The notes: generated by a model not told the origin, from the letters alone. 64,000 bases of DNA from Streptomyces diastatochromogenes (GCA_026913215.1 JAPTYK010000001.1:4340001-4404000); one strand, 5' to 3'. Shown: positions 34,828 through 43,455, counted from the stretch's first letter. Made by a program: numbers and translations.

Positions 34828-35871
34828 ATGACGCACAGCTCGTACGCCTCGCAGCTCCCCATCGTCGACCTCTCGGCCGCCGACCGGGGCCCCCAGGCCC
34901 GGAGGCTGCTCCACGCGCAGCTCCACTCGGCCGCCCACGACGTGGGCTTCTTCCAGCTCATCGGGCACGGCATCACCGAGGCCGAGACCCAGGCCCTGAC
35001 CTCGGCCATGCGGGCCTTCTTCGCGCTGCCCGAGGCCGACCGGCTCGCCCTCGACAACATCAACTCGCCGCACTTCCGCGGCTACACGCGCATCGGCGAC
35101 GAGCGCACCGCCGGCGCCCGCGACTGGCGCGACCAGCTCGACATCGGCGCCGAGCGGCCCGCCCGCGACCCCGGCCCCTGGGAAGCCCCGTACTGGTGGC
35201 TCGAAGGCCCCAACCAGTGGCCCGCCGCCCTCCCCGAGCTCCGCACGGCCGCCCTGCACTGGATCGACCGCCTCAGCGGCGTCGCCGAGCGCCTCCTGCG
35301 CGAGCTGCTCGCCTCCATCGGCGCGCCCGCGGACTTCTACGACGACATCTTCGGCCCGCACGCCCACCCGCACCTCAAGCTGGTGCGCTACCCGGGCAGC
35401 AGCGGCGAGGGCGACGACCAGGGCGTCGGCGCGCACAAGGACTACGGCTTCCTCACCCTGCTGCTCCAGGACCAGGTCGGCGGGCTCCAGGTGCAGCGCG
35501 AGGACGGGAACTTCCACGACGTGCCGCCGCTGCCGGGCGCCTTCGTCGTCAACCTGGGCGAGCTCCTGGAGGTCGCCACGAACGGCTACCTGATCGCGAC
35601 GAACCACCGGGTGGTCTCGCCGCCCGGGGCGACGGAACGATTCTCCGTGCCGTTCTTCTACAACCCGCGCCTCGACGCCCGGATCGCCCCGCTCCAGTTC
35701 CCGTACGCGGACCGGGCCCCCGGCGTCACGGTCGACCCGGCGAACCCGCTGTTCGCCGAGTACGGCCGCAACGAACTCAAGGGCAAGCTCCGGGCCCACC
35801 CCCTGACGACGGCCCGCCACCACGCGGACCTGCTGCTGCACCCGCAGGAGCAGGCGGCGCAGCTGGTCTAG
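34828..35871 (+). CDS. 2-oxoglutarate/Fe(II) oxygenase, isopenicillin-N-synthase-like
   Basis: ATG 34828. QLPIVDLSAADRGPQARRLL and HDVGFFQLIGHGITEAETQA are the N-terminal DIOX_N motifs. The iron site is VGAHKDYGFLTLLLQD (H and D), with a distal His in TNHRVVSPPGATERFSVPFF, which also holds the R-x-S that binds 2-oxoglutarate. Length 347 residues, intact. The family includes many plant and bacterial hydroxylases, so the substrate is open. It follows the leader peptide and is convergent with citrate synthase across a strong terminator. Confidence 0.88.
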   Translation: MTHSSYASQLPIVDLSAADRGPQARRLLHAQLHSAAHDVGFFQLIGHGITEAETQALTSAMRAFFALPEADRLALDNINSPHFRGYTRIGDERTAGARDWRDQLDIGAERPARDPGPWEAPYWWLEGPNQWPAALPELRTAALHWIDRLSGVAERLLRELLASIGAPADFYDDIFGPHAHPHLKLVRYPGSSGEGDDQGVGAHKDYGFLTLLLQDQVGGLQVQREDGNFHDVPPLPGAFVVNLGELLEVATNGYLIATNHRVVSPPGATERFSVPFFYNPRLDARIAPLQFPYADRAPGVTVDPANPLFAEYGRNELKGKLRAHPLTTARHHADLLLHPQEQAAQLV

Positions 35872-35885
35872 CGGCCGGACCGGGA

Positions 35886-35932
35886 GACGGTGAGGCCCGG
35901 CGGGCTGTGCGGACCCGCCGGGCCCCACCGTC
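35886..35932. terminator. bidirectional terminator between oxygenase and citrate synthase
   Basis: GACGGTGAGGCCCGGCGGG (35886-35904) pairs with CCCGCCGGGCCCCACCGTC (35914-35932), 18 of 19 pairs, loop nine bases. It lies between two convergent stops. Confidence 0.85.
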
Positions 35933-35944
35933 TTCCCGCGGGCG

Positions 35945-37045
35945 TCACCGGCCGGCGATGTCCGCGTATCCTCGATCTCGCGCGGGTCCCGCTGGCCGGG
36001 GCCCACGTACCGCGCGGACGGGCGGACGAGGCGCCCGGTGCGCTTCTGCTCCAGGATGTGCGCGGACCAGCCGCCGTGCGCGCGCACGTGAACATCGACG
36101 TGAACATGTGCGCCGGGACCTCGGCGAAGTCCAGGACGATCGCCGCCCAGAACTCGACGTTCGTCGCGAGGACGCGGTCGGGGCGGCGGTTGTGCAGCTC
36201 CTCCAGGGCGGCCTTCTCCAGGGCCTCGGCGACCTCGAAGCGCGGGGCGGCGAGTTCCTTGGCCGTACGGCGCAGCACGCGCGCGCGGGGGTCCTCGGCG
36301 CGGTAGACGCGGTGGCCGAAGCCCATGAGGCGCTCGCCCTTGTCGAGGGCCTGCTTCACGTACGCGGTGGCGTCGCCGGTCCGCTCGATCTCCTCGATCA
36401 TGCCGAGGACGCGGGAGGGCGCGCCGCCGTGCAGCGGGCCGGACATGGCGCCGACGGCTCCGGAGAGGGAGGCGGCCACGTCGGCGCCCGTGGAGGCGAT
36501 GACGCGCGCGGTGAAGGTGGACGCGTTCATGCCGTGCTCGGCGGCGGAGGTCCAGTAGGCGTCGACGGCCTTGACGTGCTTCGGGTCGGGCTCGCCGCGC
36601 CAGCGGACCATGAACCGCTCGACGACCGACTCGGCCTTGTCGATCTCGCCCTGCGGGACCATCGGCAGGCCCTGGCCGCGCGCGGACTGCGCGACGTACG
36701 AGAGGGCCATGACGGCGGCGCGGGCGAGGTCGTCGCGGGCCTGCTCGGCGGAGATGTCGAGGAGCGGTTTGAGGCCCCACACGGGCGCGAGCATCGCGAG
36801 CGCGGACTGCACGTCGACGCGGATGTCGCCGGAGTGCACGGGGATGGGAAGGGCTCGGCGGGCGGCAGGCCGGGGTTGAAGGCGCCGTCGACGAGCAGGC
36901 CCCAGACGTTCCCGAAGGAGACGTGACCGACGAGGTCCTCGATGTCGACCCCGCGGTAGCGGAGGGCGCCGCCCTCCTTGTCGGGTTCGGCGATCTCCGT
37001 CTCGAACGCGACGACTCCCTCGAGCCCGGGTACGAAGTCGGACAT
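35945..37045 (-). CDS. citrate synthase 2
   Basis: ATG 37045: DFVPGLEGVVAFETEIAEPD and LRYRGVDIEDLVGHVSFGNV is the start of the short citrate synthases of Streptomyces. After a break near 36850 come AYWTSAAEHGMNASTFTARV (catalytic His), SGPLHGGAPSRVLGMIEEIE (second His) and LMGFGHRVYRAEDPRARVL (third His and Arg). A break near 36085 leads to HILEQKRTGRLVRPSARYVG and one more near 35965 to the stop at 35945. Repaired length 367 residues. It catalyses acetyl-CoA plus oxaloacetate to citrate. Breaks in such a housekeeping gene are hard to accept as real. Confidence 0.9.
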
Positions 37046-37068
37046 CAGGCGGCTCCTCTATCGATGAT

Positions 37069-37087
37069 CGATCAAACGCGTTGATCG
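37069..37087 (+). promoter_or_regulatory. inverted repeat between citrate synthase and pdxH
   Basis: CGATCAA (37069-37075) and TTGATCG (37081-37087) are perfect arms around ACGCG. It is 24 bases upstream of the citrate synthase start, with a further partial copy (CGATGATCGATCAA) overlapping it. A GntR-, LacI- or TetR-type regulator could bind here. Confidence 0.55.
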
Positions 37088-37239
37088 TGGTGGGGAATCA
37101 ACAGTCATCCAGGGGACGAGTCTGTACGGTTCCGATGATGCGGGGAAAGGTGACATCCGGCACACTGCGCCGATTCGGCGAGAGAGGATTACCGCCCCGG
37201 GGTGCCGGGCAGACTGGGGTGCTGCGGCAGGATGACCCT

Positions 37240-37895
37240 GTGACCGACGCCCTGGATCCCGCAGACATGCGCGAGCAGTACCGCACCCTGGAGCTGTCCG
37301 CGACCGACCTCGCGCCCGAACCGATCGGCCAGTTCGCCCGCTGGTTCAAGGAGACCGCCGCCAATCCGGCGATCCACGAACCGAACGCGATGATCGTCTC
37401 CACGGCCACCCCGAGGGCCGCCCGTCCTCCCGCACGGTCCTCCTGAAGCACTACGACGAGGCCGGCTTCGTCTTCTTCACCAACTACGCCTCCCGCAAGG
37501 GCGAGGAGCTCGCGGCCAACCCGTACGCCTCGCTCCTCTTCCCCTGGCACCCCCTGGCCCGCCAGGTCATCGTCACCGGCCGCGCCGTCCGCGTCCCCCG
37601 CGACGAGACGGTCGCCTACTTCCGCACCCGCCCCCACGGCTCCCAGCTCGGCGCCTGGGCCAGCCCCCAGTCCCGCGTCATCGGCTCCCGCGCCGAACTC
37701 CTCGCCCGCTACGAGGAACTCTCCGCCCGCTACCCCGAACCCGGACAGGTCCCCGTCCCCCCGGAATGGGGCGGCATCCGCGTCCTCCCCGACACCGTCG
37801 AGTTCTGGCAGGGCCACGAGAACCGCCTCCACGACCGCCTCCGCTACGTCCGCGAACCCGACGGCGCGTGGCGGGTGGAGCGGCTGGCGCCCTGA
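37240..37895 (+). CDS. pdxH: pyridoxamine 5'-phosphate oxidase
   Basis: The start at GTG 37240 is chosen because DALDPADMREQYRTLELSAT aligns with the PdxH N-terminus. After a break near 37411 (one C missing in a C-run) the flavin-binding part reads SSRTVLLKHYDEAGFVFFTN, YASRKGEELAANPYASLLFP, RQVIVTGRAVRVPRDETVAY and the C-terminal signature WQGHENRLHDRLRYVREPDG. It makes pyridoxal 5'-phosphate from the pyridoxine or pyridoxamine phosphate with FMN and oxygen. Repaired length about 218 residues. A small RNA is transcribed toward it from the opposite strand. Confidence 0.92.
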
Positions 37896-37920
37896 CGGGC
37901 CCGGAGGGGGAGCGGACGCG

Positions 37921-38023
37921 GGAAAACGCAGACGACCCGTGAGTCTTGGCAACCGTCCGCCTAGGTTCGGGCGGATGCCTGCCGGCCGGACTGCCGGCGA
38001 CTCACGGGTCGGGTGACTGCGTT
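37921..38023 (-). terminator. long-stem intrinsic terminator of the small RNA
   Basis: Read on the minus strand, AACGCAG (38023-38017) pairs with CTGCGTT (37931-37925) and GACCCGTGAGTC (38010-37999) pairs with GACTCACGGGTC (37945-37934); the interior holds two smaller GC stems. The last T residues, 37926-37923, form TTTT. Confidence 0.7.
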
Positions 38024-38073
38024 GGTGTTCGGCAGAAGGCCTGCCGAGGTGCACAGAGTGCGACTGGCAGGCC

Positions 38074-38112
38074 TTAGCCCGCAGTCACCTCACGAGTCCG
38101 AAAAGAAACCAT
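38074..38112 (-). CDS. 12-residue peptide in the small RNA
   Basis: ATG at 38112 to TAA at 38076-38074 encodes MVSFRTREVTAG. The ribosome site AAAGGAGGTGATCC lies upstream, complementary to nearly the whole anti-Shine-Dalgarno tail of 16S rRNA. The ATG falls in the loop of a hairpin (TCCGAAAA with TTTTCGGA, 38114-38121 and 38097-38104). There is no run of one amino acid as in classical amino-acid attenuators. Translation is likely; function unknown. Confidence 0.6.
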   Translation of the reverse strand: MVSFRTREVTAG

Positions 38113-38145
38113 TTTTTCGGATCACCTCCTTTCGCGTGTACCCAC

Positions 38146-38174
38146 AGCCTAGGAAGGCCTCGCGCGCGCCTCAA
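38146..38174 (-). promoter_or_regulatory. housekeeping-type promoter for the minus-strand small RNA
   Basis: Minus-strand -35 TTGAGG (38174-38169) and -10 TAGGCT (38151-38146) are separated by exactly 17 bases, close to the Streptomyces HrdB consensus. The start of transcription is expected near 38139. Confidence 0.7.
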
Positions 38175-38255
38175 CCCATTTATTCAAATCGCGGAACGGG
38201 GATGTGCTCCACGTCACGTTCCAGTTGAATGGGCGCAGTAATGGGGGGTGCCTGG

Positions 38256-39606
38256 ATGAGCGCATTCACGGGGGCCACGAGCGACGACGTCTCCGTCCCG
38301 GGGGCGGGGGCCGATCTGCTGGCCGCGCTGCTCGACGGGATGGACGCGGCGCTGTGCGCGTTCGACGCCGGCGGGACGGTCACGCACTGGAACCGGGAGG
38401 CCGAGCGGATCCTCGGCTGGTCCGCCGCGGAGGCCGTCGGCCGGCGGGGGTTCGAGGGGTGGGCGGCGCGGAGCGCGGACGCCGAGGAGACGCTCGGGCG
38501 GCTGATGGGGGCGATGAAGGGGCCCGGACGGCAGGTGCACGAGTTCGTGCTGCTCCGGAAGGACGGCGGGCGGGTCCTGGTGCGGAGCCAGGCCGCCGGG
38601 GTGCGGGGCGCGGACGGGAGCCCGGCCGGGTGTACTGCGCGTTCACCGAGGTGCACGTGCAGCTCGATCTGGAGCGGTCGGTCGCCCTGAGCGAGGCGCT
38701 GTTCGAGGACGCGTCGTGGGGGGTCGTGCTCGTCGACGCCGACCTGCGGCCCGCGATGGTCAACGCCCACGCCGCCCGCGCCCTCGGCGCCGGACGCACG
38801 GCCCTGCTCGGGCGGCCCTCGGGGACGTCGTCGTGCAGGGGTGGAGGAGCTGGAGGCCGCCCTCCAGCACGTCCTCGCCGAGGGGTCTCCGGCCTCGCCC
38901 GCCGAGGTGTGGGTGACGCTGCGGACGGCCACGGGGGAGCGCCGCCGGTGCTGGCGCAGCGGCTTCCTGCGGCTGTCGTCGCCGATGGCGGAGGAGCCGG
39001 TGCCGCTGGGCGTGGCCTGGCTGTTCCAGGACGTCACCGAGGAGCGGCTCGCGGCGCGCGAGGCGGACCGGCTGCGGTTCCGGTGGAGCCAGCTGCACCG
39101 GGCGGGCGCGGCGGTCGCGGAGTGCGAGGACCCGGCGGAGGCCGCGGCGGTCCTGCTCGACTTCTCCCTGGCCGGGTTCGCCGACCACGCCCTGGTGGAC
39201 CGCCCGGCGGGGAGCGGCGCCTCACGCGGACCCTGGCCACCCCGGCGGCCACCGTCCCCGGCCCGTCCTCGCCCGTCGTGGGCGGCGGCATCCCGCTGCG
39301 GTACGGGCCCCGGCACCCGGCGCTCCAGGCCTGGGACCGGGTCGGCACGGTCCGGGCGAGCGCGGGCCGGACCGCCGAGGTGGGCGGAGGCCCACCAGTG
39401 GCCCGGGACGCGGCGCACGCCCTGTGCGTGGTCCTGCGCTCCGGGGCCGGACCCTCGGCGTCCTGACGTTCCTGCGGGCCGCCTGCCGCAAGCCCTTCGA
39501 GCGGGAGGACGTGGTGTACGCGGAGGCCGTGGCGTCCCGGGTGGCGGCGGAGCTGGACCTCGCCGACGCGTACGCCCTCCAGCACCCCCGTACACCCACT
39601 TTTTAG
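38256..39606 (+). CDS. PAS-domain regulatory protein, frame-broken
   Basis: The likely start is ATG 38256 (MSAFTGATSDD), with ATG 38229 as an alternative. GMDAALCAFDAGGTVTHWNR and EAERILGWSAAEAVGRRGFE form a first PAS domain; ASWGVVLVDADLRPAMVNAH and ARALGAGRTALLG a second; the C-terminal third has LHRAGAAVAECEDPAEAAAV and EREDVVYAEAVASRVAAELD, a GAF-like helical part. Breaks are near 38630, 38820, 39205, 39400 and 39450. No kinase or phosphatase domain follows; in many Streptomyces proteins a PP2C domain would come next, so it may be a truncated or partner form. Confidence 0.65.
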
Positions 39607-39679
39607 TGGGTACTTGTCCGCCCTCCCGGCCCCGGGAGAACCTGGTGGCGGGCCCGCGGGGAGAGAGGAACGGCGGGCC

Positions 39680-40030
39680 TCAGGAGGCGGTGCGCGCCTC
39701 CGTCAGCCGGTCGAGCCGGCGGTGGCCCCAGTCCGACAAGGGGCCGAGGAGTTCGGAGAGTTCGCGCCCGTACTCCGTCAGGGAGTAGACGGTCTTCGGC
39801 GGCACCACGTCGTGCACCTCGCGGTGGACGAGGCCGTCCGTCTCCATCTCCCGCAGCGCCTGGGTCAGCATCTTCTCGCTGATCCCGGGGATCTTGCGGC
39901 GCAGTTCGCCGGGCCGGTGAGGGCCCGACTCCAGCAGCCACAGCAGCCACGTCTTCCACTTGCCGTCGATCACGGCGATCGCGGCGGACACCCCGCAGAG
40001 GTTCGTGTCCTGGGCCCGGAGGCGTGTCAT
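39680..40030 (-). CDS. HxlR-family transcriptional regulator
   Basis: An intact 116-residue protein from ATG 40030. NLCGVSAAIAVIDGKWKTWL has the family's N-terminal Cys, then RPGELRRKIPGISEKMLTQA, LREMETDGLVHREVHDVVPP and VYSLTEYGRELSELLGPLSD follow as the winged helix and wing. The Cys near residue 12 is the redox or electrophile sensor in several HxlR proteins. It is divergent from the oxidoreductase at 40104, 73 bases away, which it likely controls. Confidence 0.9.
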   Translation of the reverse strand: MTRLRAQDTNLCGVSAAIAVIDGKWKTWLLWLLESGPHRPGELRRKIPGISEKMLTQALREMETDGLVHREVHDVVPPKTVYSLTEYGRELSELLGPLSDWGHRRLDRLTEARTAS

Positions 40031-40103
40031 GCGCGTCCCTCTCCGTCGTCCTTCGGTCCGTCATCCCTTTTTCCAACCCGCACATGTGCAAGGGAGTTCC
40101 TTC

Positions 40104-40977
40104 ATGTCTTCTTCCCGCGTCACCGTCCTCGGCCTCGGTCCCATGGGGCGCGCGCTGGCCGGCGCGTTCCTCGACGCCGGCGTCCGGACCACCGTGTGGA
40201 ACCGCACCCCGGGCCGGGAGGGCGACCTCGCGGCGCGGGGCGCGGTCCTGGCCGCGAGCGCCGAGGAGGCGGTCGCCGCGAGCCCGCTCACGGTGATCTG
40301 CCTGGTCAACTACGACGCCACCGATTCCGTGCTCAGGGACCCCGCCGTCACGGACGCGCTCAAGGGCCGGACCGTGGTCAACCTGAGCGCCGACGTCCCG
40401 GAGCGCGCCCGCGACACCGGCCGCTGGGCGGCCGAGCACGGCATCGGCTACCTGGACGGCGCGATCATGACCCCGACGCCGACGATCGGCACGCCCGCCG
40501 GGGTGTTCCTGCACAGCGGCCCCGAACCGCTGTACGCCGGGCACCGGCCGGTGCTCGACGCCCTCGGCGGCTCCCACACGCACCTCGGCGAGGACATCGG
40601 CCGGGCCGCCGCGTACGACGTCGCGCTGCTCGACGTCTTCTGGACCTCGATGACGGGATACGTGCACGCCCTCGCGCTGGCCCGCGCGGAGGGATCCCGG
40701 CGCGGAGCTCGCCCCGTTCGCCCAGGGCATCGGGGCGATCCTGCCGCCGCTGTTCCAGGAGTGGGCCGAGGACGTCGACGGCGGCTCGTACTCGGGCGAG
40801 GGCAATCCGCTCACCTCGGGCCTGTCGACGATGACCCACGTCGTCCACGCCGCCGAGGCGCACGGCATCGACGCGAGCGTGATGCGCGCGGCGGAGGCCC
40901 TGGCGCGCCGCGCGGTGGACCAGGGGTACGGGGCGGACGGCTTCACGCGGGTGACGCAGGTGATGGAGCGCGGCTGA
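40104..40977 (+). CDS. NAD(P)-dependent oxidoreductase, imine-reductase/beta-HAD family
   Basis: ATG 40104 after AGGGAG. RVTVLGLGPMGRALAGAFLD is the NADP-binding Rossmann loop and VWNRTPGREGDLAARGAVLA the NADP-specific Arg region; LDGAIMTPTPTIGTPAGVFL replaces the typical substrate loop of beta-hydroxyacid dehydrogenases, as in imine reductases. A frame change near 40700 leads to APFAQGIGAILPPLFQEWAE and STMTHVVHAAEAHGIDASVM. Length about 291 residues. It reduces an imine or keto group; the substrate is unknown. It is divergent from the HxlR regulator. Confidence 0.82.
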
Positions 40978-41102
40978 CGGGCAACGAAGAGGGGGCCGAC
41001 AGTGCCGGGATCCGGCATGGACGGCCCCGGGCGCGCGGAACGACGATGTGCTCACGTCCGAGAGCTCTGGGGGGCCGTCGTGGTGGAGTGGATGCTGGAG
41101 TG

Positions 41103-41401
41103 GTGCTCCCGCTGGGAGTGCTGGGGTCGTGCTGGGACTGGTCGCGTTCCGCAAGGGCTGGATGATCCCGCCGGCGCGCCGGCGCGTCCGGCGGCCCCGG
41201 GTGTACGGCGCCGGGGTCGCGCTGACGGGCGTGGGCCTCCTCGTCTCGGACGCCGTCTGGCTCGGCGTCCGGGACGGCCTCCTGCCGAACCCGCCCTGGG
41301 GCGCCCTCGCCGGGAACGGCGTGCTCCTCGTGGGCATCGCCTTCGTCGCGGCGAGCTACCTGCACCCGCGTCGCGGGAACGCCCCGCGCCCGACGGCCTA
41401 G
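41103..41401 (+). CDS. small membrane protein of unknown function
   Basis: GTG 41103 opens VLPLGVLG; one missing G near 41126 leads into VVLGLVAFRKGWMIPPARRR, VYGAGVALTGVGLLVSDAVW and LAGNGVLLVGIAFVAASYLH, ending NAPRPTA. Three hydrophobic segments are seen with positive ends facing the cytoplasm. I do not recognise the family. A start further upstream (GTG near 41080) is possible. It converges with the SIS-domain gene. Confidence 0.5.
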
Positions 41402-41437
41402 GGCCCGCCTGGTCCGCCGCGAAGGGTCGGACGGGCC

Positions 41438-42189
41438 CTAGCTGCGGTAGAAGATCCGGTCGCCGTACTCGGTCATCACGCGCCCGTTCCACTCGTGTCC
41501 GCCGTCGACGTTGCCGGAGCGCAGCAGCGGCGGTTCGATGCCGAGGCGGACGAGCTCCTCGGCGGCGGCGGCCATGGTGGCCTGCATGAGGGCGCTGGTG
41601 ACGACGGTGGAGGCGGGGCGAAGGGGGCTTCGATGCCCTCGTGGGTGAGCTCGGCGTCGCCGATGGCGATCTTCGAGTCGAGGACGATGTCGCAGTGGTC
41701 CTTGAGGTACGTCCCCGAGACGTGCCGCGACTTGGTCTCGGTGGCGTAGGCCACGGAGGTGACGCCGATGACGGTGAGGCCGAGGGCGCGGGCGTTCATG
41801 GCCATCTCGACGGGCAGGGCGTTGCGCCCGGAGAGGGAGATGACGATCAGGACGTCGCCGGCCTTGGCGGGGAGGAGTCAGGACCGCTCCGGCGAGGCCG
41901 TCGACGCGCTCCAGGGCGGAGCCGAGGGTGGCGGGCATGACGTCGACGCCGACGACGCCGGGGACGGCGAGCAGGTTCATCAGGGCGAGGCCGCCGGCCC
42001 GGTAGACGACGTCCTGCGCGGCGAGCGAGGAGTGTCCGGCGCCGAAGGCGAAGAGCCGGTTGCCGTGCGCGACGGCCTCGGCGATGGCCCTGCCCGCGGC
42101 CGCGATCTCGGTGGCGTCCCCGTCGCGGACCTCCTTGAGGAGTTCGATCGCGGCGTCGAAGAACTGTCCGGCCAGCTTGCTTCGCCCAT
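41438..42189 (-). CDS. UPF0309 SIS-domain protein (sugar-phosphate isomerase-like)
   Basis: ATG 42189 opens MGE; one missing base leads to SKLAGQFFDAAIELLKEVRD, then GNRLFAFGAGHSSLAAQDVV and YRAGGLALMNLLAVPGVVGV. A second break near 41880 leads to DVLIVISLSGRNALPVEMAM (SIS loop) and IGVTSVAYATETKSRHVSGT, a third near 41620 to STVVTSALMQATMAAAAEEL, and the end is NVDGGHEWNGRVMTEYGDRI. This is the conserved actinobacterial UPF0309 protein, usually next to the DtxR-type regulator as here. It should bind a phosphosugar. Repaired length about 251. Confidence 0.88.
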
Positions 42190-42341
42190 CGCGGCGGCTC
42201 CTTCTCGTCCTCGTGGTCGCCGATCACGGTGCGGTCTGGACCATTGCTCTGTCAATAGGGTCTCACCGGGCGCGGCCCGGTTGTCGGTCCGATGCGTCAG
42301 AATTGGGGCAGGGCCAGCGCACGACTCATCGAGGGGCACGG

Positions 42342-43031
42342 ATGTCCGGACTGATCGACACTACGGAGATGTATCTCCGCACCATCCTCGAGCTTGAGGA
42401 AGAAGGTGTGGTCCCCATGCGTGCCCGGATCGCCGAGCGGCTCGACCAGAGCGGGCCGACGGTGAGCCAGACGGTCGCGCGGATGGAGCGCGACGGTCTG
42501 GTGGCCGTGGCGAGCGACCGCCATCTGGAGCTCACGGAGGAGGGCCGCCGCCTCGCCACCCGGGTGATGCGCAAGCACCGCCTCGCGGAGTGCCTGCTCG
42601 TCGACGTGATCGGCCTGGAGTGGGAGCAGGTCCACGCCGAGGCGTGCCGCTGGGAGCACGTGATGAGCGAGGCCGTGGAGCGGCGGGTCCTTGAGCTGCT
42701 GCGCCACCCGACGGAGTCGCCGTACGGGAACCCGATCCCGGGCCTGGACGAGCTGGGCGAGAAGGCGGAGCCGGAGGCCTTCCTCGACGACTCGATGGTG
42801 TCCCTCGCCGACCTGGACGCGAGCGGCGGCAAGACGGTGATCGTGCGCCGGATCGGCGAGCCGATCCAGACGGACGCCCAGCTGATGTACACGCTGCGGA
42901 GGGCGGGCGTGCAGCCCGGCTCGGTGGTGTCGGTGTCGGAGTCGCCGGGCGGCGTCCTGGTGGGCAGCAGCGGCGAGGCCGCGGAGCTGGACGCGGAGGT
43001 CGCGGCGCACGTGTTCGTCGCGAAGCGCTGA
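42342..43031 (+). CDS. dmdR1: iron-dependent repressor, DtxR family (DmdR1/DesR-like)
   Basis: An intact 229-residue protein from ATG 42342. LIDTTEMYLRTILELEEEGV, MRARIAERLDQSGPTVSQTV and ARMERDGLVAVASDRHLELT are the DtxR helix-turn-helix; MRKHRLAECLLVDVIGLEWE and VHAEACRWEHVMSEAVERRV hold the metal ligands (His, Cys, Glu, His); HPTESPYGNPIPGLDELGE precedes an SH3-like C-terminal domain. Gene order with the SIS protein matches the S. coelicolor dmdR1 locus as I recall it. It represses siderophore and iron-uptake genes with Fe(II). A terminator follows. Confidence 0.92.
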   Translation: MSGLIDTTEMYLRTILELEEEGVVPMRARIAERLDQSGPTVSQTVARMERDGLVAVASDRHLELTEEGRRLATRVMRKHRLAECLLVDVIGLEWEQVHAEACRWEHVMSEAVERRVLELLRHPTESPYGNPIPGLDELGEKAEPEAFLDDSMVSLADLDASGGKTVIVRRIGEPIQTDAQLMYTLRRAGVQPGSVVSVSESPGGVLVGSSGEAAELDAEVAAHVFVAKR

Positions 43032-43054
43032 CCTCCGCCCGTACGGAGGTGACG

Positions 43055-43100
43055 GGTGCGCCCCGTCGGTCGTCGCGGCGACCGACGGGGCGCACCGTTT
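43055..43100 (+). terminator. intrinsic terminator of the DmdR1 gene
   Basis: GGTGCGCCCCGTCGGTCG (43055-43072) pairs perfectly with CGACCGACGGGGCGCACC (43079-43096) over a six-base loop and is followed by GTTTTA. Confidence 0.93.
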
Positions 43101-43203
43101 TACGCCGGAATCGCCACGCACGCGCCCTTGCCGTGCCACGCTGGTGGGAGCGGGGCGATGAGCGGCTGCGGGGGTGGGGCCATGAGGGCTGCGGGCGACA
43201 GAG

Positions 43204-43231
43204 GGCCCCGGCGCCTTCCGGCGCCGGGGCC
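43204..43231. terminator. 12-bp perfect GC hairpin
   Basis: GGCCCCGGCGCC and GGCGCCGGGGCC flank TTCC (43216-43219). It is not followed by T residues; it may be a second stop for readthrough from either side. Confidence 0.6.
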
Positions 43232-43455
43232 TGTCCTCCCTGTGCTGACCTGGAGCCCTGAGCTCTCAAGGTCATTCCCCTCGGACCGTTTTTCCCCGAG
43301 CGGTCCGCCTCCCGCTCAAGATCTCCCCTCGGCAGCGTGCGTCAATCCTTGAGCCCTGTCACTCGAACGAGGGGTGTTGCGTGGCAGGAGCGCATTTTCG
43401 AATGCGAGTTCGATAGTCTGGCGAGGTTCGACGGAAGAGAGGGGGTGCCGGATCC

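Larger units (their letters stand above)
37921..38139 (-). ncRNA. about 218-nt small RNA with peptide frame and attenuator-like folding
   Basis: On the minus strand, transcription from the promoter at 38146-38174 should begin near 38139. The RNA then carries the extended ribosome site GAAAGGAGGTGATCC (38119-38133), a 12-codon frame (38112-38074), the stem AAGGCCTGCC/GGCAGGCCTT (38036-38045 with 38066-38075) and a terminator (38023-37923). The peptide-coding segment 38080-38088 can pair with 38013-38021, which is also the first arm of the terminator, so the two folds exclude each other. I recall that a small RNA called scr2736 was reported near citA of S. coelicolor; whether this is the same is not checked. 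Confidence 0.65.
37896..38255. other. 360-base non-protein gap holding a minus-strand RNA gene
   Basis: Between the pdxH stop and the PAS gene there is no long coding frame, but the interval contains on the minus strand a promoter, an extended ribosome site, a 12-codon frame, alternative stems and a terminator, each listed separately. On the plus strand the bases 38119-38133 equal the 3' end of Streptomyces 16S rRNA, which is simply the complement of the ribosome site. Confidence 0.7.
43032..43455. other. 424-base gap with terminator and hairpins
   Basis: No gene is supported here. Beyond the terminator at 43055-43100 and the hairpin at 43204-43231, CGGACCG and CGGTCCG (about 43281-43306) can pair around TTTTTCCCCGAG. 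The AT-richer stretch 43390-43420 (with GATAGT near 43412) probably holds the promoter of the alpha/beta hydrolase gene. Confidence 0.5.

Noticed and set aside
38119..38133. A plus-strand RNA carrying the 16S rRNA 3' end (anti-Shine-Dalgarno)
   Set aside because: The match is the complement of a ribosome site. Promoter, start codon, stop and terminator all line up on the minus strand, which explains the sequence better.
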